From assembly GCA_001179505.1 (NCBI GenBank), contig CDMY01000535.1, positions 8,504 to 56,405 on the forward strand: a stretch of 47,902 bases of DNA. The letters are read 5' to 3'. Positions 35,076-46,016 of the stretch are shown in pieces (within the stretch, counting starts at the first letter, position 1; each line of letters begins with the position of its first letter). The notes under the pieces were generated by a model that did no database searches, was not told the origin of the DNA, and saw nothing but the letters and a program-made list of their open reading frames with translations. The position numbers were made by a program, and so were the translations under genes. Source of the DNA: Vitrella brassicaformis (taxonomy: Eukaryota > Sar > Vitrellaceae).

Positions 35076-35139
35076 AGGGGATGGGATGACACCCTGGCAC
35101 GTTTGTCGGTACTTGGCTCCGGCTTTGGTCGGTGTGTGC

Positions 35140-35275
35140 GATTGAGTGAGTGCTCCTGAGTGCTGGTGTGAGAAGGGGATGACGTACCCCAAGGTGTCTT
35201 GTGTTGACCCACAAGATGTCCTTGAGGTATGTCACGGCCCTCCGACACACACGCACTTTGAAGCACAGTGTGCAC
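35140..35275. repeat. Second large imperfect inverted repeat, centre near 35207
   Basis: The inner arms are tgacgtaccccaaggtgtct (from 35180) and, on the other strand, tgacatacctcaaggacatc, with a short loop ttgacc. Weaker pairing continues outwards (gtgctcctgagtgctggtgt against gtgcttcaaagtgcgtgtgt). Each transcript strand could fold into a long stem. Confidence 0.65.
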
Positions 35276-35671
35276 AGACGGCACAGACAGACACATACTT
35301 GTGGACGGGACGGTGGATCGGTGGGTGTGTGGGTGGGTTTGAAAGGTATGTGGCCTGGCCGTCGGGTGCACTGCACGTCACGTGTGTCGGTCCATCTGTC
35401 TGTCTGTCTGGGTGAGGCGACGCGAGGCGAGGGATCCCTCACAGCAGGCAGGCAGGCGACGATGTGGCCTGGCCGCTCACTCAGGACAGGACAGGACATT
35501 CAACCATCAATCAAGCACCGTGGTAGTTCGTCCACTCAGTCACATGCACCGCACCCAGCCATGACCGCACCGCTATCCCTTCCCCTCCCCGTCTGTCTGC
35601 ACACACGGCCACCATCCCTCTCACCGCACCTCACCCGCTAACATCATTTCTGTCACCCGCTCAGTCACCCA

Positions 35672-36398
35672 TCATACTGACGGCAGCTCGATAGGCCGAC
35701 TGACGCACACAGCACACAGAGAAGACCAGACCGGGGGCATGCACTCACGCCGCCCATTGATGCGTGTGGGCACCATGCTGTGCTGACCTGACGATGGCGG
35801 CCAGCAGGGCCTCCTTCTCTGCTGAGAGAGGCCGAACACCATGAGCCAAGTCAACCCTGCAGGTAATCAAGAAGAACACACAGACACTCGCCATCCAGTC
35901 AACACACCAGCAGAGCAGTGCAGTGAATCCATCCATCCATCCGCCACCCACCCACCTCTCAAACGCGTCCTTGCCCCTCCCCGGCGACCCCCCTCCCCCC
36001 TCCATGACCTTGACCCGCCTCCGATGCATCTGCAGCACCCGCAACCCCTCACGCAGCATCCGCCGCCTCAACACACGCCCGACCAGCGCCGCATCCGCAC
36101 CAGCCATCCGCTGCTGCTGCCCCACCACAGTCTCCAGCACGCTTCTCATCAGCCCGACGAGGTTGGCAAAGCCGACGGGATGGCTGATGAAGGGGATGTC
36201 GGTTTCCGTGGCCTTGGTCTCGGTGCGATGGGTCAGGAGAGCCAGGCCTGTGTGGTCCCCAGGCGGCAGCATCGATGGGCTGTGGTGCTTGGCGGCCTCC
36301 AGGGAGGCCCGGGACACCTTGACGGGAGTCGAGAGGTCTCTGCGCCTGGCTGCATTTCCCTTGGTGCGGCTCAGGGGGGACTTATGCGGGTGCATCAT
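35672..36398 (-). CDS. Basic protein of unknown function, 179 residues
   Basis: Three exons: 36398-35956, 35856-35788, 35699-35672 (540 nt; phases agree). It starts MMHPHKSPLSRTKGNAARRR; a second ATG follows at once at 36395. The N-terminal third is Lys/Arg/Ser-rich. The middle is predicted helical (FANLVGLMRSVLETVVG, then VGRVLRRRMLREGLRVLQ and HRRRVKVMEGG). It ends PIELPSV from a 28-nt last exon. The N-terminus could be a mitochondrial or nuclear signal; I see no clear domain. It shares a 71-bp divergent promoter with the DUF1995 gene, which hints at co-expression only. Confidence 0.65.
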
Positions 36399-36469
36399 CC
36401 CATCAGCGCCGCATCGTCACTCGTAAATCTCCATGCGAGCTTGAAATTGCTGCTGAGCAGATCTGCCAA
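36399..36469. promoter_or_regulatory. Very short divergent promoter, 71 bp between start codons
   Basis: The minus-strand ATG at 36398 and the plus-strand ATG at 36470 are only 71 bp apart, so the two genes must share promoter DNA, use very short 5' UTRs, or overlap in their leaders. It contains tgaaattgctgctgag but no motif I recognise. Confidence 0.7.
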
Positions 36470-37235
36470 ATGAAGTCGCATTCGAGGCACAGACGAAGGA
36501 GGAGGGCAAGCTCACCGCTCGTCAGGCTCCCCGCCCTCCTCGCAATCTCATGCACCCTCCTCTCTTCTCTGTGCTGGTCCTTCCAGCTGCACCCCTCCTC
36601 CCCCTCCCCGTCGCAGCAACAGCAGCAGCCATTCAGCACACTCAGGAGGCCGTCAATACGGCCCCTGGCTGCCAAAGCCAAAGGTGGCGCAGATGTGGCC
36701 ACCAGAGAGAAGAAGGAGAAGAAGCAGAATGCGGCGCCGGCTGGTGCACCAGCCGCTGCTTCTCCCAGGGTGATGCCGCTGCCGGCGTCGATCGTCGACT
36801 GCATTGCACAGGCTGCCGAGGCGATTGAGGCGGGCTACCGTGACCGCATCCCTTTGATGGAGGTCGACTTCCCCCCGCTGCCAGCTGATGTGCTCAACTC
36901 GGCGCAAACTGCTGATGATGACGTCTTCCGGGTCAGCCAGCCGGACAACACGAAACGCCACGCCTGGTTGGTGTGTATTGCGTCTGTGTCTGTGCTCGCG
37001 GTGTGTGGGTTGGGTCGATATATCAGGCGAATCTGAAGTATGCCGTGGATCTGGCTGTGGCGCTTGTTGATGAGATGCGGCTCAACGTGACGGTGTACTT
37101 CAAAGACGCCGTCGACTGCGAGGCGGCCATGAAGCTGCAGGGGGGCGGCAGCCAGCGGCCATACCCCAACGTCACTCTGTCGTCCATCAGAGTGGGATAT
37201 GGACCCGCTGAGTCGAGATGGGTCAGTCAGTGAGG

Positions 37236-37268
<33 letters not shown>

Positions 37269-38071
37269 CAACACACGGTGTGTGTGTGTGTGGGTTCTGT
37301 GTGCTGCATACAGGATTCGGTAGCCAAGTTTTTGCAGGAGAACGTCTTCAACGTCAAGGGTGACCTGAACTATGACGTGGCTGCCGCCGACATCTACCTG
37401 CTCGTGGGCTTCGGGGGCTTCGCTTACGAAGACATCCGGTGGCTGCACCAGCAGCGGCCCGACACGCCTATCGTCTTGATCAACTGCCTTGTCGACCGAA
37501 TCAGGTCGGCGATCGATGCACACATAATTGTGCTGCTTGGAAACGGTCCGTCTGAGCGTGTGTGTGCCTGCAGGGGTGACCTTGGTCTTGGCCGGTATCC
37601 GCCAAAAGAGTTCCATTACCAGTTCCTCTCACAAATCAAACCGGTGAGACTGATGAGATAGATCATCGAGAACCACACAGACACTGGTCCCCATTTCTGC
37701 GTCAATGCGCGCCTTGCCTTGTGAACAGGTGTACTTTCTCAAGTTCCGCAACTTTGCGGAGACGGGGTTCGGCAAGGCGCCCATCTTCTTCAACGGCATC
37801 CTCTTCAGGGCCTACCCTGGCACCTGGCAGAGCCTGCTCGAAGTCGCAGCTGGCGAATACAAGTAAAGCGACCATCCAGACCTACACATGGGTGCATTGC
37901 ATCTCTCGTGTATGCAGGTTGATCAAGAACGAGGCAGACCGTCCGTCGTTCACTGATGTGCGGAACGACCTGCTTGAGGCGGTGGGAGGTGACCCCAGCT
38001 ACAGGGACAACGCGAAGCCGTGGTGGGAGGAAAATTTTGAGGGCGAGGCCAGCGACGCGTGGAGGAAATGA
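36470..38071 (+). CDS. DUF1995-family plastid protein with ER-signal leader
   Basis: Six exons: 36470-36970, 37027-37221, 37314-37504, 37574-37643, 37729-37862, 37918-38071 (1,245 nt, 414 residues; phases agree). Residues 18-37 are a signal peptide (LPALLAISCTLLSSLCWS) with Phe at the likely +1 position (FQLHP), followed by a Ser/Pro/Gln-rich leader: the bipartite form for complex plastids. The mature part has DUF1995 features: LPASIVDCIAQAAEAIEAGYRD, MEVDFPPLP, ANLKYAVDLAVALVDEM, VTVYFKDA, then AAADIYLLVGFGG, and late PIVLINCLVD and KPVYFLKF. The family includes the plant LPA3 protein needed for photosystem II assembly; a plastid role is inferred from that and the leader. It ends WWEENFEGEASDAWRK. 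Confidence 0.82.
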
Positions 38072-40174
38072 TTGGATGGATGACCATGGGAGAGGGTGGC
38101 CATGGGGGGGTTGATCGCATGGTGGGGGACTGCATCATGTGGACGTGAGAGAGATCTTCTGTGAGAGGATGGGACCGACACCCAAAGGGTCGTGGGTTCG
38201 TGTGGGTGGGCTGGGTTGATTTGTTCTGACTTACGGCTCACTCATTTTGTTTGCCAAGACGCATTGCAATGGACGCACCTGAACCAGACTGACTGTTGGT
38301 GCCTGTCGTCCTTTGATCTGACCGTGCCACACAGCGCCGTGCGTCCACATGTCTGTCCACATGGAACAGCACACCCCCACCCACCGTCCCCATCAATGCG
38401 CCCTGCCTTCGCCTCACTGCCCGCCTTCCTTGTCCGATACTGATGCATCAGTCGATCCATCGATTCCCGTTCGAAAAATCGGAGCCTGCAGCTACTCGCT
38501 GCTCCCTTCCCCAAAGAAGGTCGTTTGTTTCTGGCCCCTCCCTCCTTGGCTCGCTAACGCAACCAACATCAACAGACAGCAGCTGTGGCATCAGGCGACC
38601 CCCTGCTGCTAGACAGCCCCGTGTCGCGTGCAGACGTATCTCTGGGTGGAGGATAGACAGCTGGGCGTGGCTGTCTCAGCTGATATGGGTAGATACAGCA
38701 CAAACGGAAGAATGACCATCAAGGGGAGGGGGAAAAGGGGGATGGGGGGTCACGTTTGCTTGCATTGCACCCGGATATATGTTGCTCCCACGCACACACG
38801 ACACGCAAGGAAGGCATGGTTGCTTGCTCGAGGGAATGGAAACAGTGTGGGGAACTGACCACAAGCAACCGCACAGCCCCCCCCTCATGGATTGATTAGT
38901 CAGTCGAATGAGTCAGTGAGTCAGTCAGTGAAAAGACCCTTCATCAGCCATGCAGGAGATGAGGGTCCCATCACGTAAAGGAAGAAGAGACAGAGGACAT
39001 GCCACACGCCACTGGAGGAGAGTGGGTCACAGCAGCCAGCCAGACTTGGACACACACGCAGAAACCGATAGACAGACAGACAGACAGACAGTGCCCACCG
39101 AGAAAAATGAAGACGGAAAGGAATGAAAGCAGTGGCGGCCATGCCATGCAGGGTGTGAGTGTGTGTTGTCGACATGGTGATATCGGGATGGATGAACGCA
39201 GCCCACACAGGTGCCTTCCCTGAGGGTGTGTCTGGTTGCCAGTCAGAAGACCACGGGCCCTCCGCTGTCAGCATCATGACGCCAGAGGGATCGTGTTGTC
39301 CTGTCCTGGTACCCTACACCCCCGCAGGAAGCGGCACATGGTCACATCAACAGCTCTCAGCAGAGCAGTGGCTACCTACCCTACCGCACCCACCCTACAC
39401 ACGCCCTCTCTCTGTCTGCTTCGTTCGCCCCGCAGCTCATCCCTCCGCGTGTGTCTTCGCCCCCCGGCCGCCAACGAACGCCTCACGTGACTTGTTTCCT
39501 CACGCTGGGAGTCCGTTGCCGGTCGCTGCGAAAACACAACCAACGCGACGGTGGCTGTAGACATGGTCAGATATGCGCCCATGTACAGCCAGCCAGGCAG
39601 CCAGGCAGAAAAATGGGCGAGCGGAAAAGAATACTCGTGAGATGGTGTGAAATGCTCGCCCTGCAATGCAGTAGACAATTCCCCGTTCACACTCTCCCCT
39701 CCCCGCCCCGCCCCTCCCCACCACTTGCCAGCCTGAAGCTCGGTACAGGTACACACACGTGTGCACACGTAGACATGCATGTAAGCACGCAAGTATCATC
39801 GCATGCATCAGTGAGACTGGTCGGTCGGTCGGTCGGTCGGTCGGTCGACTGCACTTCATTCACTCAGTGGACTGGCTCATGAAACGAATGCATCATCAAT
39901 CACATCAGCCGTCTCCCGGCTGACGAAAAGACCCGCATGCACACACGCACTTCACTTATCACCCACCCACACCACAACCACACCCACACGCATGAGAGGA
40001 TCCAACATGCACATGCAGCCCAGCCATTTATGTATGTGTTCATCTTGACGTCAAAAACTGGATTGCGTTGATTGAGACTGACTGGACCAAAAGGCACGCG
40101 CTCCACTCCCTGACACACACATGCATCGCTCCCCTCCCATCCACTCCACTCCCTTCCTGTCATCAAATCTCTCT
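38072..40174. other. Convergent intergenic region, 2.1 kb
   Basis: This lies between the 3' ends of the DUF1995 gene (plus) and ALAS (minus). It contains short tandem repeats: cagt/gagt near 38897-38930, (GACA)n near 39069-39091, the (GGTC)n run listed next and palindromic acatgcatgt near 39773. No frame has splice sites or codon character that I would call a gene. Confidence 0.6.
39819..39847. repeat. (GGTC)n tetranucleotide repeat, about 7 units
   Basis: An uninterrupted ggtc repeat, a microsatellite type different from the CA and ATCC runs common elsewhere in the window. Confidence 0.9.
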
Positions 40175-42169
40175 CTACATCTGCACAACGGCCGTCTGCG
40201 CCAGGTGGGGCGTGTTGCGGAGGTGCTCGACAGGCAGACTTGCGAAGTAGAACTGACAGCCATCAATCCAACCAACACACGCAGACACACACACAAGAGT
40301 GACCTCCTTGCTTTGATGTGCCGTTTTTGTAGGTGTTGTGTGTTCGGCTCTCATCTCACCTGCTCAGTCAGTTCCGGCAGCTCGCTCAGCTCCTCTTTCT
40401 CGACGCGCTTGAGGCCCAGCTCGTTCCAGATCTTGTCGAGGCTGTCGACGAGGTGCAGCAGGTCGGTCGCACTGTGCAGCGGCCCAGGGGTGGCGCGGAG
40501 CCGCTCGGTGCCCTTGGGGACCGTTGGGTAGTTGATGGGCTGGATATAGAGGCTGTGCTCCTTGAGCAGCCTGTCTGACGCCTCCTTGCACTTGACGGGG
40601 TCGCCCACGAAGACCGGCACGATGTGCGACGGGTTGTCCATCACCGGGATCTTCCGCGACCGCAGCAGGTGCTTCAGCTGGGCCGCCTTGAGGTGCTGCA
40701 GCTCCCTCTCGACCGTCGACTGCTTCAGGTGCCGGATGGACGCTGTGGCGCCCGCACACACCACGGGGGGGAGGGCGGTGGTGAAGATGAAGCCGGCGGC
40801 GTAGGAGCGGATGGCGTCGAGCATGGTGCGGCTGCCGGCGATGTAACCGCCGAAGACGCCCACGGCCTTGCCGAGGGTGCCGTTGATGATGTCGATGCGG
40901 TCGAGCTCGCCCACCTGCTCCGTGACGCCAGCGCCCCTGGGGCCGTACATGCCGACGGCATGGACCTCGTCGATGTAAGTCAGGGCGTTGTACTTCTTGG
41001 CGAGGTCAGCGATCTCTGTGATGGGGCTGATGGAACCGTCCATCGAGTAGACGGACTCGAATGCCACGAGCTTTGGCTTGGCGGGGTCGGCGGCCTTGAG
41101 GAGCTCCTCGAGGTGGGCCATGTCGTTGTGCTTGAAGATCTTCTTGTCGCACTTGGAGCCGCGGATGCCGGCGATCATCGAGGCATGGTTCTTCTCGTCA
41201 GAGAAGATGATCAAACCGGGGAACAGCTGACCCAACGTCGACAGCGCAGCCTCGTTGGCCACATAGCCTGCATTTCATACACACGACCGAACCGACACAC
41301 ACACGGGGAGGTGAGAGCACACCCACATGCATTGCCTTCTGTGAGTGAGTGAGTGAGTGAGTGAGTGGCTGCCTGACCTGAAGTGAAGAGGAGTGCGGAT
41401 TCCTTGTGGTGCCAGTCGGCCAGTTCCTTCTCGAGGTCCACATGGTAGCTCATGGTGCCGCTGATGTTGCGCGTGCCCCCCGCGCCCGTCCCAGCGGCGT
41501 CGAGTGCGGCATGGCTTGCCTCGAGGACCTTCTTGTGCTGGCCCATGCCGAGGTAGTCGTTGGAGCACCAGATCTTGACCTCATCCCTCTTGCCGTCCTT
41601 GAAGAAGGCCGCGTGGGGGAACCGGCCGCAGTTGCGCTGCAGGGTCGCGAAGACGCGGTAGCGGCCCTCCTGGTGCAGCTTCTGGATCGACTCCTGGATG
41701 GCCTGGTGGTAGAAGAATTGATTGCCACTGCTGCTGTCGCTGCTCGATGCCTGTGCTGGGGCAGTGCCATTGGCCGCCATGGCGTCAGCGGATGTGTGGG
41801 CGGGCGATGCGCCGTTGAGCGTGGTGCCGTTGGCATGTGCGTGGTGATAGGGGCACCCGCCGCCGCCTTGTGGCTGAGCACGGTTGGCCTTCTCGGCTGC
41901 CTCGTGAATCACTATCGGCTGAACACACACACACACACAGCAGCAGAGAGAAGGCAACACACATGGTGGGTGTGTTGTGGCTCATTGAAAGGTGCTTTCT
42001 CCCCTCCCATCCCCCCTGCCCACCCACCGACCTGGTCAATTTTCGAGGCCACGGGGCACATCTGGGCGAAGACGTTCCAATCCCCTTTGATTTTGTCGCC
42101 CATGCGGCCCACAAAGGGGCAAAGACGCTGGATTTCGCTCGTGGCGAAGCTCAAAAATCGGCCCGGCAT
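40175..42169 (-). CDS. ALAS: 5-aminolevulinate synthase (ALAS, C4 pathway)
   Basis: PLP enzyme that condenses glycine and succinyl-CoA to 5-aminolevulinate, the first step of heme (and, in chromerids, chlorophyll) synthesis in the C4 route, normally in mitochondria. Four exons: 42169-42032, 41918-41378, 41267-40360, 40252-40175 (1,665 nt, 554 residues; phases agree). Core landmarks: [54 protein letters not shown], and [14 protein letters not shown] with the PLP lysine at about 360. The C-terminus includes [13 protein letters not shown] and ends LAQTAVVQM from the last small exon. The N-terminus has three Cys-Pro heme-regulatory-type motifs: CPF at 17, CPV at 38 and CPY at 68, spaced as in animal ALAS1. 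No ER signal peptide is seen, consistent with mitochondria. A stop three codons past the exon 3 donor means unspliced message would end VR. Confidence 0.95.
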
Positions 42170-42321
42170 CCTGACGAGGCGAGAACTGTCAAAAACAGCT
42201 CCACAAGGGCTCCTCTGCCGAGTGGCTCACAGACACGCAGGCAGAGCGTGCACAGACGGCCAGCTGTGGAGGGCAAGGACTCGGTAGCCTGATCTGCAAG
42301 GCTATTGGCTCCGCTTAGGGA

Positions 42322-42976
42322 ATGGTGCTGTTTTACGGAACCGTCTTCCCCGGAGCAGCGTCAGACGTCACTCGGTCCTCGAGATCCATTGAGTTTAATG
42401 AGCGAACAGGCACGCGCCTCGAAGCACCAACACGTGACGCAACCATGCGCATCATCCACTCTCCTTCTTTCTCTGTGTGTTGGTACTGATTGGTGGACCG
42501 TTTCAGATAGAACGCGGGTTCCTCGTGCAGCTTGTGGCCAAAGATGGCGCAGTCCAGGACGTCGCCCACGACTGGTTGAGCTTCACGAGTGGCATCAGCT
42601 CATCGAAACTGAAAGGACTCATCCATGCCGCGTGCGCACCGCTTTTGAATAATGTGGGACTCTGCGAGATGCGCATCCGAGACCACCCCGATTTCCTGGA
42701 CCAAGTGACTGCTGACAGCTTTCCAGGCCATGGACGGGAGGGGCAGGAGCCAATTGTCATCACAGTTGCCCTTCAGCGTGAGATTACCTGGTCCGACATT
42801 CTCTCTGCTGTGCGTTCGGGGCTACAAGCATTACGTTTGTTTTTCTCGCCGGCTTCGGACAGCACCCCTGGGCAGGCTATATCCTCACCGCTGCCGTCAT
42901 CTTCATTGGCGAGCTCAACGAGCGATTCCTGCACTGTGTCGGGAGGCCATTTCGTCAGAGCTGCGAGGGCCCCTGA
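42322..42976 (+). CDS. Tentative small gene of unknown function
   Basis: A possible three-exon model: 42322-42474 (MVLFYGTVFPGAASD), 42507-42777 (IERGFLVQLVAKDGAVQ, CAPLLNNVGLCEMRIRD) and 42876-42976 (YILTAAVIFIGELNERF, ending QSCEGP). It gives 174 residues in phase. The second intron (GTGAGA to gggcag, 98 nt) is convincing. The first would be only 32 nt, which is doubtful. The last exon has one hydrophobic stretch that may span a membrane. The second exon frame also continues unspliced to about 43034, where a good donor (cacac/GTGAGT) lies. It faces ALAS head to head. I recognise no family; it may be a decaying gene. Confidence 0.25.
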
Positions 42977-44474
42977 GGGGCGGCAAAACAGGGAAGGCAG
43001 CGTGACGACGCCGCTTCTGTACAATCACACGTGAGTTGAGTGGCTGAGAGTGCTGCAGCCATGAGCATGGAGCTGCCGTCCTGCGCGGGTGTGGTGTGGT
43101 GCTGTGGTGGCCTACCCGGTATGCAAGCGCACCAAGTGTGCAGATATGTCTTGTTCGACCGCTGTATGTGTTTGTCGCGCTCAGGTGTGTCTGATGCAGT
43201 CCGTGGCCCGTGTGAGACGACTGTTGCTCTTTCATCTTCCCCTGCACACCGCCAGCGGCAACTTGAGTGAAGCCATGAAGAACTCTGAGGCAGCCCCAGT
43301 GCAGCAGGGAGGAAGAGTCGGGGGCGTGGTGTGTGCGTGTGATGATTCTCTGCGTAGCGGCTTAGCTGCCCGTCTCTGTTTTGTCCGAATACTGTTCGTG
43401 TCTGTCGTCCGTTGGTTGCGTTTCCGTTCCGCTGCGTTGGGGTGGTGTGGTGTGCGTCTTCTGCAGTGCCGGTGGGGCCATTGCATGGCTCCTGATGGCA
43501 CTCAAATGGCTGAGATCACCATCGCAGCGGATGGAAACGACACGGGCGTTGTGTGTGAACGAGTCCCTAGCGTGCCTTCGTCAGTGTGCGTTTGCCTGCT
43601 TGTGTCCGTTGGCTGTGGCGGCTGGCTGGCTGTCCCTGCATATAAAATGTAGGCAGCGATGCGCACGTGCCGTCTGTACGCGGCATGTGGCCTATGCACC
43701 GCTGTCTATGGGTTATATGGCAGGGCGGCTGGCGCTCCAACAAACAGCACATCTGCCGCCGTTCATCTGATTTATACACCGTACAGCTAGATTGGGTTCC
43801 CATTGCGCGTGTATCTGTGACGGGATTGCAGCTGTGACGATTGAGTAGTGTGCATCCGGGAGCTGACACGTGACAGAAGGCATTTCACGCCGTCTGTCTG
43901 ACGTGTTGGTGACCGACGGCACACCACTCCGTCGACGGCAGCAAGAGGTGACATGAAAACTCGCCGTTTCTTTTCGCCATGTGCAGTTTTTTATGTCTTC
44001 ATAGGGCCGTCTTCCTTCCTTGGTGTTTGTAGTAGGGACATTCATTACGAGCACAGCTATCTACATGTGGAGACATTTACGTGAGCGTTGAATGCGGTCA
44101 ATAAGTCTTCTCTCGTGTCTCTTCAAAACAGAAGGCAGCGAGAAACACACGAGTGGCGCCCGTTCCCGGGCCCTCGTCCTGCCCCTCTCACCTCACCCCC
44201 TGTCCCACTCAGCTCACTGCATGAGTCTGAACACCTCTATCTCGTCAGCAACGAACATGCGCATCTGATATCCCATCACCGGAAGAAAGGGATGCACGGT
44301 GTCAGCTGACCGCCGTCCTCTCCCATTTCACTCCTCCGCAGCACCTCCGGACTCCACACGGCTGGTTGTGTGCTCGCGAGACCGAGACGCACTGGAGCGT
44401 CACTGAGGGCGACTGGAAGGTTGGGGCAGATGGTCCGGATGCCTTGAAGATGAGACAGGCCGCCTCTTAGTGAT
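42977..44474. other. No clear gene; one dispersed repeat copy
   Basis: About 1.5 kb where I see no spliced frame that holds up. Both strands carry 60-190 codon frames without consistent acceptors and donors. A member of the dispersed repeat described at 45631-45685 lies at 44087-44140. Confidence 0.45.
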
Positions 44475-45439
44475 TTAAGGCCCGCGGGCCTCGGGACTCT
44501 CTACAAGACGCGGTGCGGCCGGCTGCAGGCTGGTGTTGATGTAGAAGCCGTCCATGTAAACCACACCCAAGTCCACGTCTCCATTTGCGCGGATGAGGAA
44601 CAGCAGGGGGGTCGCATGGCCAACACGACAAAGCATGTCAGTGTATGCAAAGCCGTGCACCGTCGCCCTGCAGCCACATACGAGAGAAGAACATTGCATG
44701 TCCAAGGTGACAGACCGCTTATTCTGTATACTCCACATTACTTGAAGAGCAGTTGGATGCGTGTGCCCGTCTTCCGTAGTACGGCCACCAGCTGACTGGC
44801 AGATGCGATCACAGAAGGACTGGGGATGCACGGCCCATCGCCATGCAGCCGCTCCATCGCCAGGCCGTGTCTCTCCATCGCCGCCATGAGTGGTGCCTTC
44901 AGCCGTCGGGAGGCATTGGAGGCGTCGACCACACTCATGGGCGCAGCAGCACGCATGCAGCCGGCAAAGTCGATGGCGAGCGCATCGGCTGAGACCTTGG
45001 GTGGGAGCCAAGGCAGGTAACGCGAGAGCAGGGCCACGGTGGCCGCCAGGTTGGTGTTCATCAGCTGCCTTTGATGCGGGCGTTCTGTTCGCATCAGTGT
45101 TGCCTCCAGCAGGTCGGCCATCGACGACAAGGCAAACGCCGCCCTCCGCATCTATTGGACAGATTGGAAAGCGACATAGATAGTGATTCGGAGTGCACAT
45201 CTAACTCCATTTCTCCCCCCCACCTTACAGTTGCGATGTCATTGGCTGTTAGGTGATGGCCCAGGTATCGGATGGACCTGCCCGTGCACCATCCGCCCGG
45301 GCGCAAATCGCCGGACACGTGCTGCCTTGAGCTCATCCAGATGGAACGGGTCAGATAGCACCACCGTCAGCTGAATGATGGACTGGATCTCGAGAACCGA
45401 CCACATGCTCGACAGAATGAGCGCCCGGATCGATGACAT
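44475..45439 (-). CDS. Predicted helical-repeat protein of unknown function
   Basis: The best model has exons 45439-45278, 45151-44742 and 44667-44475 (765 nt, 254 residues; phases agree). Exon 1 reads MSSIRALILSSMWSVLEI. Exon 2 is helical (MRRAAFALSSMADLLEATL, TNLAATVALLSRYLPWLP, KVSADALAIDFAGC). Exon 3 ends in a beta-like piece (ATPLLFLIRANGDVDLGV). The hairpin-like helices recall octotricopeptide/heptatricopeptide RNA-binding repeats of organelle factors, but I see no RAP motif, so this is only a suggestion. Alternative first exon: a second frame, 45336 to about 45235, ends in RYLGHHLTANDIAT with a better donor (ACT/GTAAGG) and also joins in phase 0. An acceptor at 45451 suggests a 5' UTR intron or more upstream exons. 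Confidence 0.5.
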
Positions 45440-45530
45440 TGGCCGATGGCACTGAAATTAGTGAGACACGGAGACACAAAGATGTAACCTGATCAGCGGG
45501 TGTACATATTCTTCATTCCTCGAAAAATCC

Positions 45531-45865
45531 TTTATATATGAGAGTCTCATGTATGGCCGACGTGTCCCGATCGATTTCGGTGCGCTGTCGTGAGTCTTTC
45601 ATTTCCGTGTATCAGCTTTTGTGTCTTTTTGTGAATGCGGTGAATAAGTCATCTTCTCTCATGTCTCCTCAAAACAGAAGGCTGCACGGCCACATTCCGA
45701 AATATCTTGCAGAGAGAGAGAGTAAGATGCGCAAGTCGTACAAACGTGTGCCGTGTGAATCTTTTATATATGAGAGTCTCGTTGATGGTCTTGTTGATGG
45801 CCGACGAGTCTCGATCGATTTCGCGCGCTGTCGCAAGCCTCTCATTTCTTATCAGCTTTTGTGTT
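45531..45865. repeat. Direct repeat, about 95-100 bp, offset about 232 bp
   Basis: Copies are 45531-45624 and 45763-45865. Both begin tttatatatgagagtctc and share gatggccgacg / tatggccgacg, gatcgatttcg, gcgctgtcg and tatcagcttttgtgt. The second has about 10 extra bases (gatggtcttgtt). Confidence 0.8.
45631..45685. repeat. Dispersed 55-bp repeat, second copy at 44087-44140
   Basis: The two copies share gaatgcggt(c/g)aataagtc, cttctctc(g/a)tgtct, and cttcaaaacagaaggc. They flank the gene at 44475-45439, and one lies inside the larger direct repeat unit. Confidence 0.8.
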
Positions 45866-46016
45866 CTCCGACGTGTGTTGTGGACCACCATAAAAAAGGG
45901 ACCGGCTTCTTTAGTCCGCTGGCTAGAAATCACGTCACGCGCTCCATCCGCTCCAATACGACGCCCATCTTTCCTGCAGCAAGGAAAACACACAAACAAC
46001 ACCACATCTCTCGGTC

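Larger units (their letters stand above)
34911..35671. other. Convergent intergenic region with hairpins
   Basis: This lies between the 3' ends of the plus-strand GTPase and the minus-strand gene at 35672. It holds the two inverted repeats listed next and a direct pair of atgtggcctggccg (near 35346 and 35461). Long frames exist on both strands but mirror each other because of the hairpins. Confidence 0.6.

Noticed and set aside
34929-35641. Overlapping ORFs on both strands in the convergent region
   Set aside because: The peptides on the two strands resemble each other only because the DNA is an inverted repeat; no start or splice context supports coding.
38072-40174. Several 60-140 codon frames between the DUF1995 and ALAS genes
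   Set aside because: They carry low-complexity His/Thr/Ser translations of microsatellites, with no supporting start or splice context.
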